Below the pieces are notes generated by a model. The model made no database searches, was not told the origin of the DNA, and saw nothing but the letters and a program-made list of their open reading frames with translations. From NCBI GenBank assembly GCA_007679095.1, contig VEFU01000047.1, positions 1 through 33,653 of the forward strand: a stretch of 33,653 bases of DNA, in the 5' to 3' direction. Position 1 is the stretch's first letter, and every line of letters begins with the position of its first letter. The DNA is from Paenibacillus bovis (lineage in GTDB: Bacteria; Bacillota; Bacilli; Bacillales; Bacillaceae_C). Below, piece by piece: positions 1-8,044 of the stretch. The position numbers and the translations under genes are program-made.

Positions 1-48
1 GGCCTTTTAGGCCGAGGCCGGTAAGAGAGGCTTTCAGCCGCAGAACAA

Positions 49-74
49 ACCACCAGTTCACACTGGTGGTTTTG
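49..74. terminator. Hairpin at left window edge
   Basis: ACCACCAGT (49-57) pairs perfectly with ACTGGTGGT (62-70) around a 4-nt loop, followed by TTTTGATT. It could terminate a plus-strand transcript entering from outside the window, or the convergent acetyltransferase gene. The preceding 45 bases are GC-rich and also self-complementary (GGCC/GGCC, GGCTTTCAGCC), which could be the structured tail of an RNA or the right end of an IS200/IS605 element. No transposase is visible inside the window, so the identity is open. Confidence 0.5.
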
Positions 75-80
75 ATTCTA

Positions 81-482
81 CTATTTGGTGTAGATAAACA
101 TAGCCATATGTGTTGGCTCTTCGCTAAACCCGAGTTGTCTATAAAAGTCAACTGCCTCAGGATATGATACAAGTACCTTTGTATAAAAGTCTTTATATTT
201 TTCTAACATCATTTCCATCATCACTGTTCCAATTCCATTTCCTTGATAAGCGGGATCACTTAATACATATGGAAAATAGGTTGTTAAAGCCCCGTCAGAT
301 AATGCATTGATTAAACCAACAAGACGATCACCATCCCAAGCTGTTACAACAGAATGGGAATTCATGATTGCCTCATACAATTTATTCGGATAAGTCCCTG
401 ATGTCCAATCCAGAGATAAAAACAGCTTTTCTAACCCTTCTTTCGTTATATTGTTCACTTCAAATGTATATGTAATATCCAT
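81..482 (-). CDS. GNAT family N-acetyltransferase
   Basis: A 133-residue protein of about the size of one GNAT domain. Such enzymes move the acetyl group of acetyl-CoA onto an amine; the substrate cannot be deduced here. The acetyl-CoA pyrophosphate loop is visible as QGNGIG at about residues 80-85, inside the usual beta4-alpha3 segment that ends with MMEMMLEKYK. The C-terminal EAVDFYRQLGF at about residues 109-119 is the typical last GNAT helix and strand. The ATG at 482 is preceded on the minus strand by a GAGGAAGG ribosome site. It is a single gene, convergent with whatever lies left of the window and divergent from the sigma factor operon. Confidence 0.85.
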   Translation of the reverse strand: MDITYTFEVNNITKEGLEKLFLSLDWTSGTYPNKLYEAIMNSHSVVTAWDGDRLVGLINALSDGALTTYFPYVLSDPAYQGNGIGTVMMEMMLEKYKDFYTKVLVSYPEAVDFYRQLGFSEEPTHMAMFIYTK

Positions 483-554
483 TTAAACCTTCCTCTTCAC
501 TCTATATTTTCATCATTATTATGGACAAATTGTTTTATTTAATTAAATTTTTTC

Positions 555-580
555 GGAAATATAAAGCCATATGAGTGTCT
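555..580 (+). promoter_or_regulatory. Candidate ECF sigma-type autoregulatory promoter
   Basis: GGAAAT (555-560) and GTCT (577-580) are separated by 16 bp. This resembles the GGAAC/TGAAAC-N16-CGTC pattern of ECF-sigma promoters and lies just upstream of an ECF sigma gene, as expected for autoregulation. No start site is known; the match is by eye. Confidence 0.4.
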
Positions 581-604
581 ATTCAGTCTAATAGATAGAA
601 GGGG

Positions 605-1138
605 GTGCTCAAAATAGAAAAGTTAGTGAAAAAGGCCAAAATGGGTAATGACAAGGCATTCTTGAAGTTATTCCAGACGTATGAAAAGGAGATTTACAGG
701 ACTGCTTTTGTTTATGTTAAAAATCAAAATGATGCTTTAGATGTTGTTCAAGAAACAGCTTACCGAGCTTTTAAATCTATCAAAAATCTTAAAGAACCGG
801 TATATTTCAAAACGTGGCTGTTCAAGATAGCGATTAATTGTGCAATTGATATTATTCAAAAGCAAAAAAAGATAATTCCATTGAAGCCAGAGTTTGAAGA
901 TTTGATTTCTGGAGATCCCAATGAAGATGTTTTATTAACAATGTCTTTAAAGGATTTATTGGAACGGTTAAGTGAAGAAGAAAAAAGTGTAATATTACTA
1001 AGATTTTATCAAGATATGACTTTAAAAGAGGTATCGGAAACATTACGCATCCCATTAGGGACAGCAAAGACAATATTATACCGTGCTTTAAAAAAACTAC
1101 GGAATAGTGAGAAAGGAGCTGGGTTTTATGGGGAGTAA
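605..1138 (+). CDS. ECF-type RNA polymerase sigma factor
   Basis: About 177 residues, the normal size for an extracytoplasmic-function sigma factor with only regions 2 and 4. Region 2 (about residues 15-85) contains AFVYVKNQNDALDVVQET and the WLFKIAINCAID segment. Region 4 (about 115-168) has LSEEEKSVILLRFYQDMTLK followed by the helix-turn-helix VSETLRIPLGTAKTILYRAL. It should direct RNA polymerase to a small regulon and be held inactive by the membrane protein encoded next, whose start overlaps this gene by 11 bp. The start is uncertain: GTG at 605 is buried in the ribosome site AGAAGGGGGTG, which is correctly spaced (6 nt) for an in-frame ATA at 614. ATG at 641 would cut into region 2. Confidence 0.88.
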   Translation: MLKIEKLVKKAKMGNDKAFLKLFQTYEKEIYRTAFVYVKNQNDALDVVQETAYRAFKSIKNLKEPVYFKTWLFKIAINCAIDIIQKQKKIIPLKPEFEDLISGDPNEDVLLTMSLKDLLERLSEEEKSVILLRFYQDMTLKEVSETLRIPLGTAKTILYRALKKLRNSEKGAGFYGE

Positions 1139-2081
1139 ATTGAGTAGCAAAATGAGCCAAATCCCAATCCCGAATGAACTTCATGAAAGAAGTAAATTAG
1201 GGGTTGCAAAAGCGAAATCAGAAATGGGAAAGTCAAGGATATTAAATTCTAAAAATGTAATAGCATTAGTTGCTAGTATATTAATTTTATTTGGTAGTTA
1301 TGGTCTTATTAAAAATTTCAATGATAGTTCAACTCCTGAATCTCAAGGAGCTTATTTTACTGAGGATGGTGGTTTGCATATTCCGGCATTACAATTACCA
1401 GAAAAAGGCGAGGAAAAGTCGATGAGTATGATCGGCTTAATAGTATATAACGGTAAAATATATACACAAACTGCTACTGAAATTGATGTGAAAGATGCTG
1501 TTAATTTGTTAGGGGAAAAGCTGGGAAGGACAAAAGGAATTATTGATGAATGGAGTAAGCAGGACGCTTATGCTGATGAGTTTGCATCCTCAATAGGAGA
1601 ATCTGACGTGTATACCGTAAAAGGGTACGACAAAGATTTTCGGATTATGACATATGATAAATATGAAGACAGTGGTGAGGTTTATGCCGAATTTTACGAA
1701 GCTCTTAATGGCATCACCATTTATAGTGGAGAAGATTTTTTTGGTAAACTTAATATCGCTGGAAATATTGTACATGCTCAATATAGAACCTATAGTGATT
1801 GGAATCATAGCATTGACAATTTTTTCGAAATTAATGACAAAAAAATATTAAATTCTTTTATAGAAGAACTAAATACGACTAGTCCAATAACATATGAAAC
1901 AATCAACGAAACTCTAGGTAACTATCGCAATGATCAGCAATACAGAGAATTAATTTTAGAATTGAAAGATGGATCAAAGGTTCATTTGGTGATAATTAAA
2001 GACGGATATATTCGATATGATCATTTATATTTTAAAATGGAAGACGAGATTTTCACACAGATGTGGAAGCAACTTGAATGA
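1128..2081 (+). CDS. Membrane anti-sigma factor partner
   Basis: About 317 residues from ATG 1128, which has AAAGGAG 7-8 nt upstream and lies inside the 3' end of the sigma gene, so translation is probably coupled. The N-terminal ~40 residues (IPIPNELHERSKLGVAKAKS) are cytoplasmic and basic, as in other ECF-associated anti-sigma proteins. One membrane helix follows (about residues 43-62), then an extracytoplasmic domain of ~250 residues. That topology and the overlap with the sigma gene are the evidence for the role. The outer domain has no motif I recognise. I expect it to sense an envelope signal and release the sigma factor, possibly by proteolysis; that part is inference. Confidence 0.72.
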   Translation: MGSKLSSKMSQIPIPNELHERSKLGVAKAKSEMGKSRILNSKNVIALVASILILFGSYGLIKNFNDSSTPESQGAYFTEDGGLHIPALQLPEKGEEKSMSMIGLIVYNGKIYTQTATEIDVKDAVNLLGEKLGRTKGIIDEWSKQDAYADEFASSIGESDVYTVKGYDKDFRIMTYDKYEDSGEVYAEFYEALNGITIYSGEDFFGKLNIAGNIVHAQYRTYSDWNHSIDNFFEINDKKILNSFIEELNTTSPITYETINETLGNYRNDQQYRELILELKDGSKVHLVIIKDGYIRYDHLYFKMEDEIFTQMWKQLE

Positions 2082-2142
2082 CATGCTAGTTTGTCCACTT
2101 TGTTCAATTCCTTTATACTTGAGTTAAAAAGGAGTGGTATCC

Positions 2143-2568
2143 ATGTACGAATTGAAGACGAAGGAAACGGATAATAGTGTTATTGAGTTTATCGAACAAG
2201 TGGATAGCCCTAAAAAGCGTGAAGATGCATTTAAATTGTTAGATATTTTTACAGAAACTAGTGGTTATGAAGCAAAAATGTGGGGGCCTAGTATTATTGG
2301 TTTCGGTTCCTATCATTATAAATATGCATCTGGTCACGAAGGCGATGCACCGCTAGTAGGATTCTCTCCAAGGAAGGCAAAGGTTAGTCTGTACTTTGCA
2401 CCAGGGGATCCAGAACGGGAGAAATTACTTGAGGAATTTGGGAAACATACGACTGGGAAAGCATGTGTGTACATTAATAAGGTCGCAGATATTGATGTTG
2501 ACGTATTGAAAAAATTAATAACATTCTCAATTATATTTTTACGAGAAACATATCCAGAGAATAATTAA
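2143..2568 (+). CDS. DUF1801 domain protein
   Basis: A 141-residue soluble protein. The body WGPSIIGFGSYHYKY at about residues 47-61, then GFSPRKAKVSLYF, and the end motif GKACVYINKVADIDVDVLKKLI are typical of the DUF1801 (YdhG-like) fold. The biochemical role of this family is unknown. I chose ATG 2143, with AAAAGGAGTG 6-8 nt upstream, over GTG 2134, which lies within the ribosome site. It stands alone between the sigma operon and its own terminator at 2578. Confidence 0.75.
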   Translation: MYELKTKETDNSVIEFIEQVDSPKKREDAFKLLDIFTETSGYEAKMWGPSIIGFGSYHYKYASGHEGDAPLVGFSPRKAKVSLYFAPGDPEREKLLEEFGKHTTGKACVYINKVADIDVDVLKKLITFSIIFLRETYPENN

Positions 2569-2577
2569 GACGTTACG

Positions 2578-2604
2578 AAAGCGCAACAAAAGTGCGCTTT
2601 TTTT
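2578..2604 (+). terminator. Rho-independent terminator of DUF1801 gene
   Basis: AAAGCGCA (2578-2585) pairs with TGCGCTTT (2593-2600), and the T tract continues to 2604. It lies 10 nt after the stop codon. Confidence 0.85.
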
Positions 2605-2690
2605 GTAGTATTCTTTACCAAAAGACGATATGATTATTATAGGGTGAATTTTCGGTATCTTCAGTAAAATAACACTAGGATGTGATGATC

Positions 2691-3251
2691 TTGAAGAAAA
2701 TAATTGTAATCCTTAGTGTATTATTGTTTAGTAGTTTGCTTCTTACAGCATTGCCATCAAGTGTGAGCGCATGCAGTTGTGCGGTAGTCTCTGAACCCCA
2801 AACTAGTTACAATCATGCTGAAGCTGTTTTTAGTGGGAAAGTAATCGATATTAGGCGGAATAATAGGTCAGGCTATAGTCCATTGAAGGTCTATTTTGAA
2901 GTTAAGGAAACTTGGAAAGGCATTAATGAAACCCAAGTAATTATTAATACAGGATTAGGTGGTGGAGATTGCGGTGTAGCTTTTGAAGTAGGTAAGGAAT
3001 ACATGGTGTATGCTAGTAAATCGAGTATCTATGATACTTCAGGACTTAGTACCACTATTTGTACGAATACCGGTCTTCTAAGCAACGCTAAAGCAGACTT
3101 AGATTTCCTTGGGGAGGGAGATGCCCCAACGGAAGAGGTTAATATTATGGAAGAAGAAAAAAGGAAGTCCTGGTTTATGTGGGGAGGAATAATCGTTATG
3201 TTAGTTTCCATCAGTATTGTAGGAATTATTCTGTATAGAAAAAAGAGATAA
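2691..3251 (+). CDS. TIMP/NTR-like secreted protein, C-terminal anchor
   Basis: About 186 residues. It has an N-terminal signal peptide (basic KK, a hydrophobic core, then SSVSA), and the mature chain begins CSC. That is the classic start of TIMP-like netrin domains, whose first cysteine carries the free amino group. The domain continues with AEAVFSGKVIDI, KVYFEVKETWKG, a GGGDCGV loop and TTICTNTGLL, consistent with disulfides. A membrane helix near the C terminus (WFMWGGIIVMLVSISIVGII) and a basic tail make it a surface-anchored protein. Target unknown; protease inhibition is known for animal relatives only. TTG 2691, 10 nt after AGGA, fits the signal peptide best; ATG 2685 is possible. Confidence 0.72.
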   Translation: MKKIIVILSVLLFSSLLLTALPSSVSACSCAVVSEPQTSYNHAEAVFSGKVIDIRRNNRSGYSPLKVYFEVKETWKGINETQVIINTGLGGGDCGVAFEVGKEYMVYASKSSIYDTSGLSTTICTNTGLLSNAKADLDFLGEGDAPTEEVNIMEEEKRKSWFMWGGIIVMLVSISIVGIILYRKKR

Positions 3252-3320
3252 TATGGGGTAGATTACTCATGAAATCCAAGTACTATCGCAGAAGAATGAG
3301 TGATTAAAGGAGTGAGACCA

Positions 3321-4238
3321 ATGAAATCCTTTAAGCTGGCTATGTCAATGGATGAAGCACAGGTGATGTTAGAAGCTATTTTGAATACACCCATTACCCA
3401 CATAGAAGGAATTGAAATGGGCGAGCTTAGTAGAGTATTCAGTTTTTATGTAGATAGTGAATCTTATGTGGTACATTTCCGAGATTCCAATATTAGTTTG
3501 GAAAAAGCAGATTATATGTATCGAACGTATGGAGATATTTTACCAATCCCAAGAGTTATAAAAAAAGGTGAACATGATGGCCTTTCATTTATCATTAGTG
3601 AAAAAGTGGAGGGTGTACCAATTAGTAGTTTATCAGAAACGGAACAAGCTGATGTTCTTGATCATGTGGCGTCTATTTTTACAACAATGAGTGAAATTAA
3701 GTTGGATCGATCGAAAGGGTATGGTTGGATCTCACCAACGGGAGAGACAGCTTTCAACACTTGGGAAGAGATGATTATAAATTCTTTCCGTGATGATGAT
3801 GGTGGTTTCCATCATAATTGGACCCAACTTTATGAAACAAGCTTTTTAGAAAAAGAGGTATTTCAGCAAGGGTATGATAAGATGCTAGAATTGCTCCAGT
3901 ATGCGCCCGACCATCCTGGCCTTGTTCATGGTGATTTCCATTTAGGGAATATGTTATCAGATGGAAAGAAGGTAACCGGCATTGTGGATTGGGAGATGTC
4001 CATGCATGGTGACTTTGTTTTGGATGTTGCTGGTTTGCATTTCTGGTCGGAACATTTGAGCTTTCCAGAGCGGGTTCAAGAAGCTTGGCAAAAGAAGGGG
4101 AAAGAAATCCCTCATTTTGAGGAAAGATTGCGAGCGTATATGATTTGGAAGGCGATTGATGGTCTGAGATTCTTCGCTAAAAAGGATGACAAGCAAGCAT
4201 ATGATTATATGAAAGCGAGATTAAAGCACTTGTTGTAG
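3321..4238 (+). CDS. APH-fold phosphotransferase
   Basis: A 305-residue kinase of the aminoglycoside phosphotransferase / choline kinase fold. The catalytic loop is LVHGDFHLGNML (about residues 203-214), with the base Asp in HGD and the metal-binding Asn. The second metal site is IVDWEMS at about 223-229. The N lobe has VVHFRDSN and an ISEKVEG hinge. These enzymes phosphorylate hydroxyls on antibiotics or small metabolites. Nothing in the sequence points to a particular antibiotic, so a resistance role should not be assumed. ATG 3321 follows AAAGGAGTG; a GTG further upstream (3300) has no ribosome site. Confidence 0.8.
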   Translation: MKSFKLAMSMDEAQVMLEAILNTPITHIEGIEMGELSRVFSFYVDSESYVVHFRDSNISLEKADYMYRTYGDILPIPRVIKKGEHDGLSFIISEKVEGVPISSLSETEQADVLDHVASIFTTMSEIKLDRSKGYGWISPTGETAFNTWEEMIINSFRDDDGGFHHNWTQLYETSFLEKEVFQQGYDKMLELLQYAPDHPGLVHGDFHLGNMLSDGKKVTGIVDWEMSMHGDFVLDVAGLHFWSEHLSFPERVQEAWQKKGKEIPHFEERLRAYMIWKAIDGLRFFAKKDDKQAYDYMKARLKHLL

Positions 4239-4261
4239 AATCGTTAATCGTATCTTGGCTA

Positions 4262-4414
4262 TGAAGACAAATATAGGTGGAAAATTAAAATTCTGTCTTC
4301 ATAGGTGCAGTCTGAAGACAAATAAAGGAGAAAATTACAAAATATGTCTTCGTAGTAGCTTTATAAAGACAGAAAAAGAATAAAGCAGCAAATGTGTCTT
4401 CAAACGACAAAACA
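4262..4414. repeat. Three 51-bp units with internal inverted repeat
   Basis: Units start at 4262, 4313 and 4364, exactly 51 bp apart. Each begins GAAGACA (AAAGACA in the third) and has TGTCTTC 23-24 nt later, so each unit is an inverted repeat with an AT-rich centre. The first has perfect 9-bp arms (4261-4269 and 4294-4302). The array fills the gap between two convergent genes. No ORF runs through it. Confidence 0.85.
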
Positions 4415-4419
4415 AAAAT

Positions 4420-4455
4420 GAGATCTCGGTACAATATCGAGATCTCGTTTTTTTT
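4420..4455. terminator. Bidirectional terminator between convergent genes
   Basis: GAGATCTCG (4420-4428) pairs with CGAGATCTC (4438-4446). T8 follows on the plus strand, and ATTTTTGTTTT follows on the minus strand. It serves the APH-like gene and overlaps the stop codon of the carboxypeptidase gene. Confidence 0.85.
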
Positions 4456-5383
4456 AGTTTGCTCCTACAGGAACAGCGTCAAAATATTCTTCTAGCGTAA
4501 TGTTTTGCTCGTAAATTTCTTTTGCAATTTCTAAACCGACATACCGAATATGCCATGGTTCATATTGGTAGCCTGTAATATGTTCTTTTCCTTTTGGATA
4601 ACGAACAATAAATCCATATTCATGGGCATGTTCTGCTATCCATTCGGCTTCAGGAGTGCCACCAAAACAGTCTTGAACAGCACATTTTCCGTCACTACCG
4701 GAAACATCCATCGTTAACCCAGTTTGATGTTCGCTATGACCAGGGCGTGCACTATATCGGTCAGCAGCTTCTTTTCCGTCTCTTTTTACATAGTTATTAT
4801 ATAGAATAGTTTGAGTTGCTTGGGATCGATAGCCAGATGCTCCTGCTAATAAAATCCCATCAACTTCAGCACCAGCAAACATTTTCTCCAATGCTGTTGC
4901 TGCCTCTTTCCTCATTTTCCGTTTATCAACCTTTTCACTGAAGATAAATCTAACATTAGGATACACTAAATCTTTAGGAGAATAGTTATCTGGCAGCTTA
5001 AATTGTTTATTGACAAGTACTTCTATGGAAGCTGGATTTGCAACAACTTGGATGGCGTCTTCATTTCCTTGATCCGCATTCCCTTTTTTGTCAGGCTTTT
5101 GCTCCTCAGGATCCTCGTTTTGTTGTTCTTCTTCATCTTCTGGAGTTTTCTCATCTTCCTTTGCAGGGTCTGTGACAGGATCGTCTTCTTTCTCTTCATC
5201 TACTGGCGGTGTTGTATCATTCTCAGAGTCTGGATTCGTATTGTCAGTGGGCTCCTCTGTAACAACTTTTTTATCATCATCAGGCTCTTTTTTATTATTA
5301 TCATTGATTGATAGACTACAACCTACTATTAAGCCAACCATCAATGTTAAGATTAGCATGAAAAATATGCTAGATTTCTTCAT
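4454..5383 (-). CDS. VanY-like D-Ala-D-Ala carboxypeptidase lipoprotein
   Basis: 309 residues. Residues 1-22 form a lipoprotein signal (LIVGC, lipidated Cys22). Residues ~25-108 are a Glu/Asp/Pro-rich low-complexity linker that would hold the enzyme away from the membrane. Residues ~130-300 are a peptidase M15B (VanY) domain. Visible active-site residues are His219 and Asp226 in SEHQTGLTMD, then Glu275 and His278 in YEPWHIRYVG; GASGYRS at 181-187 is the substrate-binding element. It should trim the terminal D-Ala from peptidoglycan stem peptides at the cell surface. No vanR/S/H/A/X homologues are nearby, so this looks like housekeeping wall maturation rather than a glycopeptide-resistance cluster. 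Confidence 0.9.
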   Translation of the reverse strand: MKKSSIFFMLILTLMVGLIVGCSLSINDNNKKEPDDDKKVVTEEPTDNTNPDSENDTTPPVDEEKEDDPVTDPAKEDEKTPEDEEEQQNEDPEEQKPDKKGNADQGNEDAIQVVANPASIEVLVNKQFKLPDNYSPKDLVYPNVRFIFSEKVDKRKMRKEAATALEKMFAGAEVDGILLAGASGYRSQATQTILYNNYVKRDGKEAADRYSARPGHSEHQTGLTMDVSGSDGKCAVQDCFGGTPEAEWIAEHAHEYGFIVRYPKGKEHITGYQYEPWHIRYVGLEIAKEIYEQNITLEEYFDAVPVGAN

Positions 5384-5585
5384 AAAAAAACTTCCTCCCT
5401 TACTAGTTGCTTATATCTCGTTGTTGATTGCTTTTTGTACTTCTTTCATTCTATTCCTTTCCGTTAATGAAAAAAAGATAAATATTAAAATGTAATAAAT
5501 GTAACACGGTAATTTTAATCACTACTCATTAGACGAATTGTACCTTCGTTTTGTTTCAAGCAATCATTTCCAAAGTGTAAAACAC

Positions 5586-5627
5586 AAAAAAGACGGAGCA
5601 AAAGTTGATTTTGACTTTTTGCTCCGC
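5586..5627 (-). terminator. Terminator of the MCP gene
   Basis: GGAGCAAAAG (5595-5604) pairs with CTTTTTGCTCC (5615-5625). Read on the minus strand the hairpin is followed by CTTTTTTGTGTTTT. It sits ~30 nt past the MCP stop. Confidence 0.85.
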
Positions 5628-5658
5628 CTCATGTGATTGTTCAAAGGCAATGGATATA

Positions 5659-7407
5659 TTAAAACGTAAATTTGCTTACTTGTTCGTTTAATTTCTCTGA
5701 TAAAGTTGCTAGTTCTTGAGCTCTTCCTGATATTTCATGCATGGAGCTACTTGTTTGTTCTGTTGCAGCAGCAGCTTGCTCTATACCTGCAGCTGATTCC
5801 TCTGCTACCGCTGCTACTTCTTCGATTGATTCACTCATTTTCTTACTGTTATCTAATAAGTTTCCTAGGCTAGAAGAGATATTTTGAATTTTTCCATTCA
5901 TTTCGGATACGGAATTATTGATTGTTTCAAATGTGCGGCCAGTAACCTCAATTTGGTTCGTACCATTTTCAACCTCATGGTAGCTTGATTCTAAAGAAAT
6001 TACAGCTTCATCTGAGTTTTTCAAGATCCGTTGAATTGTTTTAGTGATCTCCACACCTGATTCGGCAACTTGATCGGAAAGCTTGCGTACTTCTGATGCA
6101 ACTACCGCAAACCCTTTTCCATGTTCACCTGCTCTAGCAGCTTCAATTGAAGCATTTAATGACAAAAGATTAGTTTGTTGTGCAATCTCTTGAATCATTT
6201 GACTTAGCTTAGATATCCTTTGTGATTCTTCATTTAAACTTTTTACATTGTCAACTGCAATTGTAACCTTTTGGTGAATATTACCCATTTGTTGAACAGA
6301 TTGGTCCATCAATGTACGGCCTTCTTCTGACATTTTTAAAACATGATTAGACGTTTTTCCAACTTCGATTCCAGCATTATTCACTGTTGTTACTTTTTCA
6401 TTAAATTCTTCCATCATTTCATTTAAAACAGTAGCGTTATTTGCTTGAGATTCTGCCCCTGAGGATAGCTCTTGCATCGTGGAAGCCATTTGTACTCCAC
6501 CTTCATTAATTTCATTCGTCGATTGCATGAGTTCCTCACTATTGCTATTAACGATAGCTGCGGCATTTGAAACTTGTTGTATAACATTTTTCAGATTCTC
6601 ATTCATTCTGTTCATCGCAGCAGCCAATACGCCAATTTCATCTTGACCATTATAATCAATTTGTTGCGCGGCTAAATCTCCATCTGCAATCCTATTGCTC
6701 ATTACTACTACTTTATTTAAGTTTCGCGTAATTGCTCTACTGATGAAATAAGTAGTAATACCTCCTACAAGTATAGAAACAATAACTGAAATTAATAACG
6801 TAGTAAAAGCAGTTGCTTGACTTTGATCCGCTTCCGTAACAGCTAATGTACGTTCTTCATTTATGATTCCACGTAAACTATCTAGTAATTCAAGTGTTTT
6901 CGTAAGTTCTTCATCCACGTCCTCAATAAATTCAGACGCATAATCGACATCTCCATTTTTTAAAGCAGGGATTACATTCAACGAGAAAATATTATTTATT
7001 CTCTTATCATTCAGGCTAATTTCCCTAAATAAATCTTCTTTTTCTTTTGTATCCATGTTTGTTTTTAGTTGCCCTTCAATCGTATTGAACTCGTCTCGAA
7101 GTGCTTCATACTCTTCAATAAGGTTAGAATCTTGATCTTGAATATAATTGACAATATTATTTGATTTACCACGAATGATTGATCCCATTTCTGTTATAGC
7201 CACTGACCTATCTGCACGTCTTTCTAAAGCATCAATCTTCTCCCCAACCGTATTTAGAGAAACGGAGACAATAACGGTTGAAGCTGCAAATAACATAAAA
7301 ATAATTAGTAAACTTAAACCAAACTTCCATCCTATCGTTAGGTTTTTAAATTTAAGCCTTTTCATTTTAACTTTTAAAAGATTTGTAACCCGTTGTAATT
7401 TACTCAT
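5659..7407 (-). CDS. Methyl-accepting chemotaxis protein
   Basis: 582 residues. TM1 is at about 28-50, followed by an extracellular helical ligand domain (about 51-200, four-helix-bundle type), TM2 at about 201-223, HAMP at about 224-277 and the cytoplasmic signalling hairpin to the end. The invariant hairpin tip is at 405-447 ([20 protein letters not shown] then [14 protein letters not shown]). It would sense a ligand outside the cell and control CheA through CheW. No CheR-docking pentapeptide is seen at the C terminus, which is normal for Bacillus receptors. The ligand cannot be inferred. The start has AGGAGG 11-12 nt upstream. Single-gene unit. Confidence 0.95.
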   Translation of the reverse strand: MSKLQRVTNLLKVKMKRLKFKNLTIGWKFGLSLLIIFMLFAASTVIVSVSLNTVGEKIDALERRADRSVAITEMGSIIRGKSNNIVNYIQDQDSNLIEEYEALRDEFNTIEGQLKTNMDTKEKEDLFREISLNDKRINNIFSLNVIPALKNGDVDYASEFIEDVDEELTKTLELLDSLRGIINEERTLAVTEADQSQATAFTTLLISVIVSILVGGITTYFISRAITRNLNKVVVMSNRIADGDLAAQQIDYNGQDEIGVLAAAMNRMNENLKNVIQQVSNAAAIVNSNSEELMQSTNEINEGGVQMASTMQELSSGAESQANNATVLNEMMEEFNEKVTTVNNAGIEVGKTSNHVLKMSEEGRTLMDQSVQQMGNIHQKVTIAVDNVKSLNEESQRISKLSQMIQEIAQQTNLLSLNASIEAARAGEHGKGFAVVASEVRKLSDQVAESGVEITKTIQRILKNSDEAVISLESSYHEVENGTNQIEVTGRTFETINNSVSEMNGKIQNISSSLGNLLDNSKKMSESIEEVAAVAEESAAGIEQAAAATEQTSSSMHEISGRAQELATLSEKLNEQVSKFTF

Positions 7408-7495
7408 TAATACTACTATCCTCCTAAAATTAATCGAAACGTTTCAAAAGATAACAATAATTATACCAAATTTCTCCATGAAACATAGAACTTTG

Positions 7496-7523
7496 GTATC
7501 GGATTTTTTTGTACTCTATATTA
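7496..7523 (-). promoter_or_regulatory. Candidate SigD-type promoter of MCP gene
   Basis: On the minus strand TAAT (7523-7520), 16 bp, then TCCGATAC (7503-7496). The SigD consensus for motility genes is TAAA-N15-GCCGATAT, so the -10 is good and the -35 fair. It lies ~90 bp upstream of the MCP start. Confidence 0.45.
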
Positions 7524-7601
7524 TTTTCGACCAACATTTGTAAAAGTGAAGTATATATATACAAAAAATTATGAGAAAAGGGGTTTTTTTGCCTATTTTT
7601 A

Positions 7602-7662
7602 TGAAAAACGTTGCAGATTCAATAATATAATGGTACTATGTCGTTATACGATATATCGACAT
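7602..7662 (+). promoter_or_regulatory. PadR promoter and operator
   Basis: TATAAT at 7626-7631 has a weak -35 (TGAAAA, 7602-7607). Over the expected start of transcription lies ATGTCG (7638-7643), 13 bp, CGACAT (7657-7662), with the palindrome CGATATATCG inside. PadR proteins typically bind ATGT-N8-ACAT-like dyads over their own promoters, so autoregulation is likely. Confidence 0.55.
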
Positions 7663-7702
7663 GCGATATATAGATGATCGATATAAGAAGCAGGTGAAGA
7701 GA

Positions 7703-8044
7703 ATGGACAAAAAAATCAATGACCTTTTACCGTTATCACAAGCAACATTCTACATTTTGTTATCACTCCGAGAAGTAAGACACGGTTATGCGATTATGCA
7801 AGATATTGAGGAAATAAGCCGTGGAGAAGTAACAATGGGAGCAGGTACTTTATATGGTGCACTCGGAAAACTAGAAAAGCAAAAAGTAATTATAAAAGCA
7901 GAAGTCGACGAAGGAGCTCGTCGTAAATATTATCAATTAACGGAACTGGGTAAGAAAATTCTTCAGTTAGAGTACAAAAGATTAGAATCACTAGTTGAGA
8001 ATGCTCATGAAATAATGAAGGAATTAGAAAGTGAGGGAAATTGA
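7703..8044 (+). CDS. PadR family transcriptional regulator
   Basis: 113 residues from ATG 7703 (GGTGAAGAGA just upstream). Earlier ATG 7661 falls inside the operator and lacks a ribosome site. The winged-helix N-terminal domain is clear: LSQATFYILLSLREVRHGYA, then GEVTMGAGTLYGALGKLEKQ and the wing ARRKYYQLTELGKK. A short C-terminal helix for dimerisation follows, as in PadR subfamily 2. It likely represses its own operon; the inducer is unknown. The downstream DUF2812 gene overlaps by one base (TGATG), so the two are co-translated. Confidence 0.9.
   Translation: MDKKINDLLPLSQATFYILLSLREVRHGYAIMQDIEEISRGEVTMGAGTLYGALGKLEKQKVIIKAEVDEGARRKYYQLTELGKKILQLEYKRLESLVENAHEIMKELESEGN

Noticed and set aside
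4262-4414. CRISPR array
   Set aside because: Three units only, no constant repeat with unique spacers, and dyad arms at both ends of each unit; no cas genes.
4454-5383. Glycopeptide-resistance cluster because of the VanY-like gene
   Set aside because: None of the ligase, dehydrogenase, dipeptidase or two-component genes are nearby; VanY-like enzymes are common in Bacilli.
5003-5495. Two long plus-strand ORFs opposite the carboxypeptidase linker
   Set aside because: Low-complexity Ser and Phe products arise from the antisense of GAA/GAC-rich codons; no ribosome site or family.
7440-7455. GAAACGTTTC upstream of the MCP gene as a CcpA cre site
   Set aside because: The half-sites are shifted by one base from the TGWAANCGNTWWCA pattern, so the match is too weak to claim.
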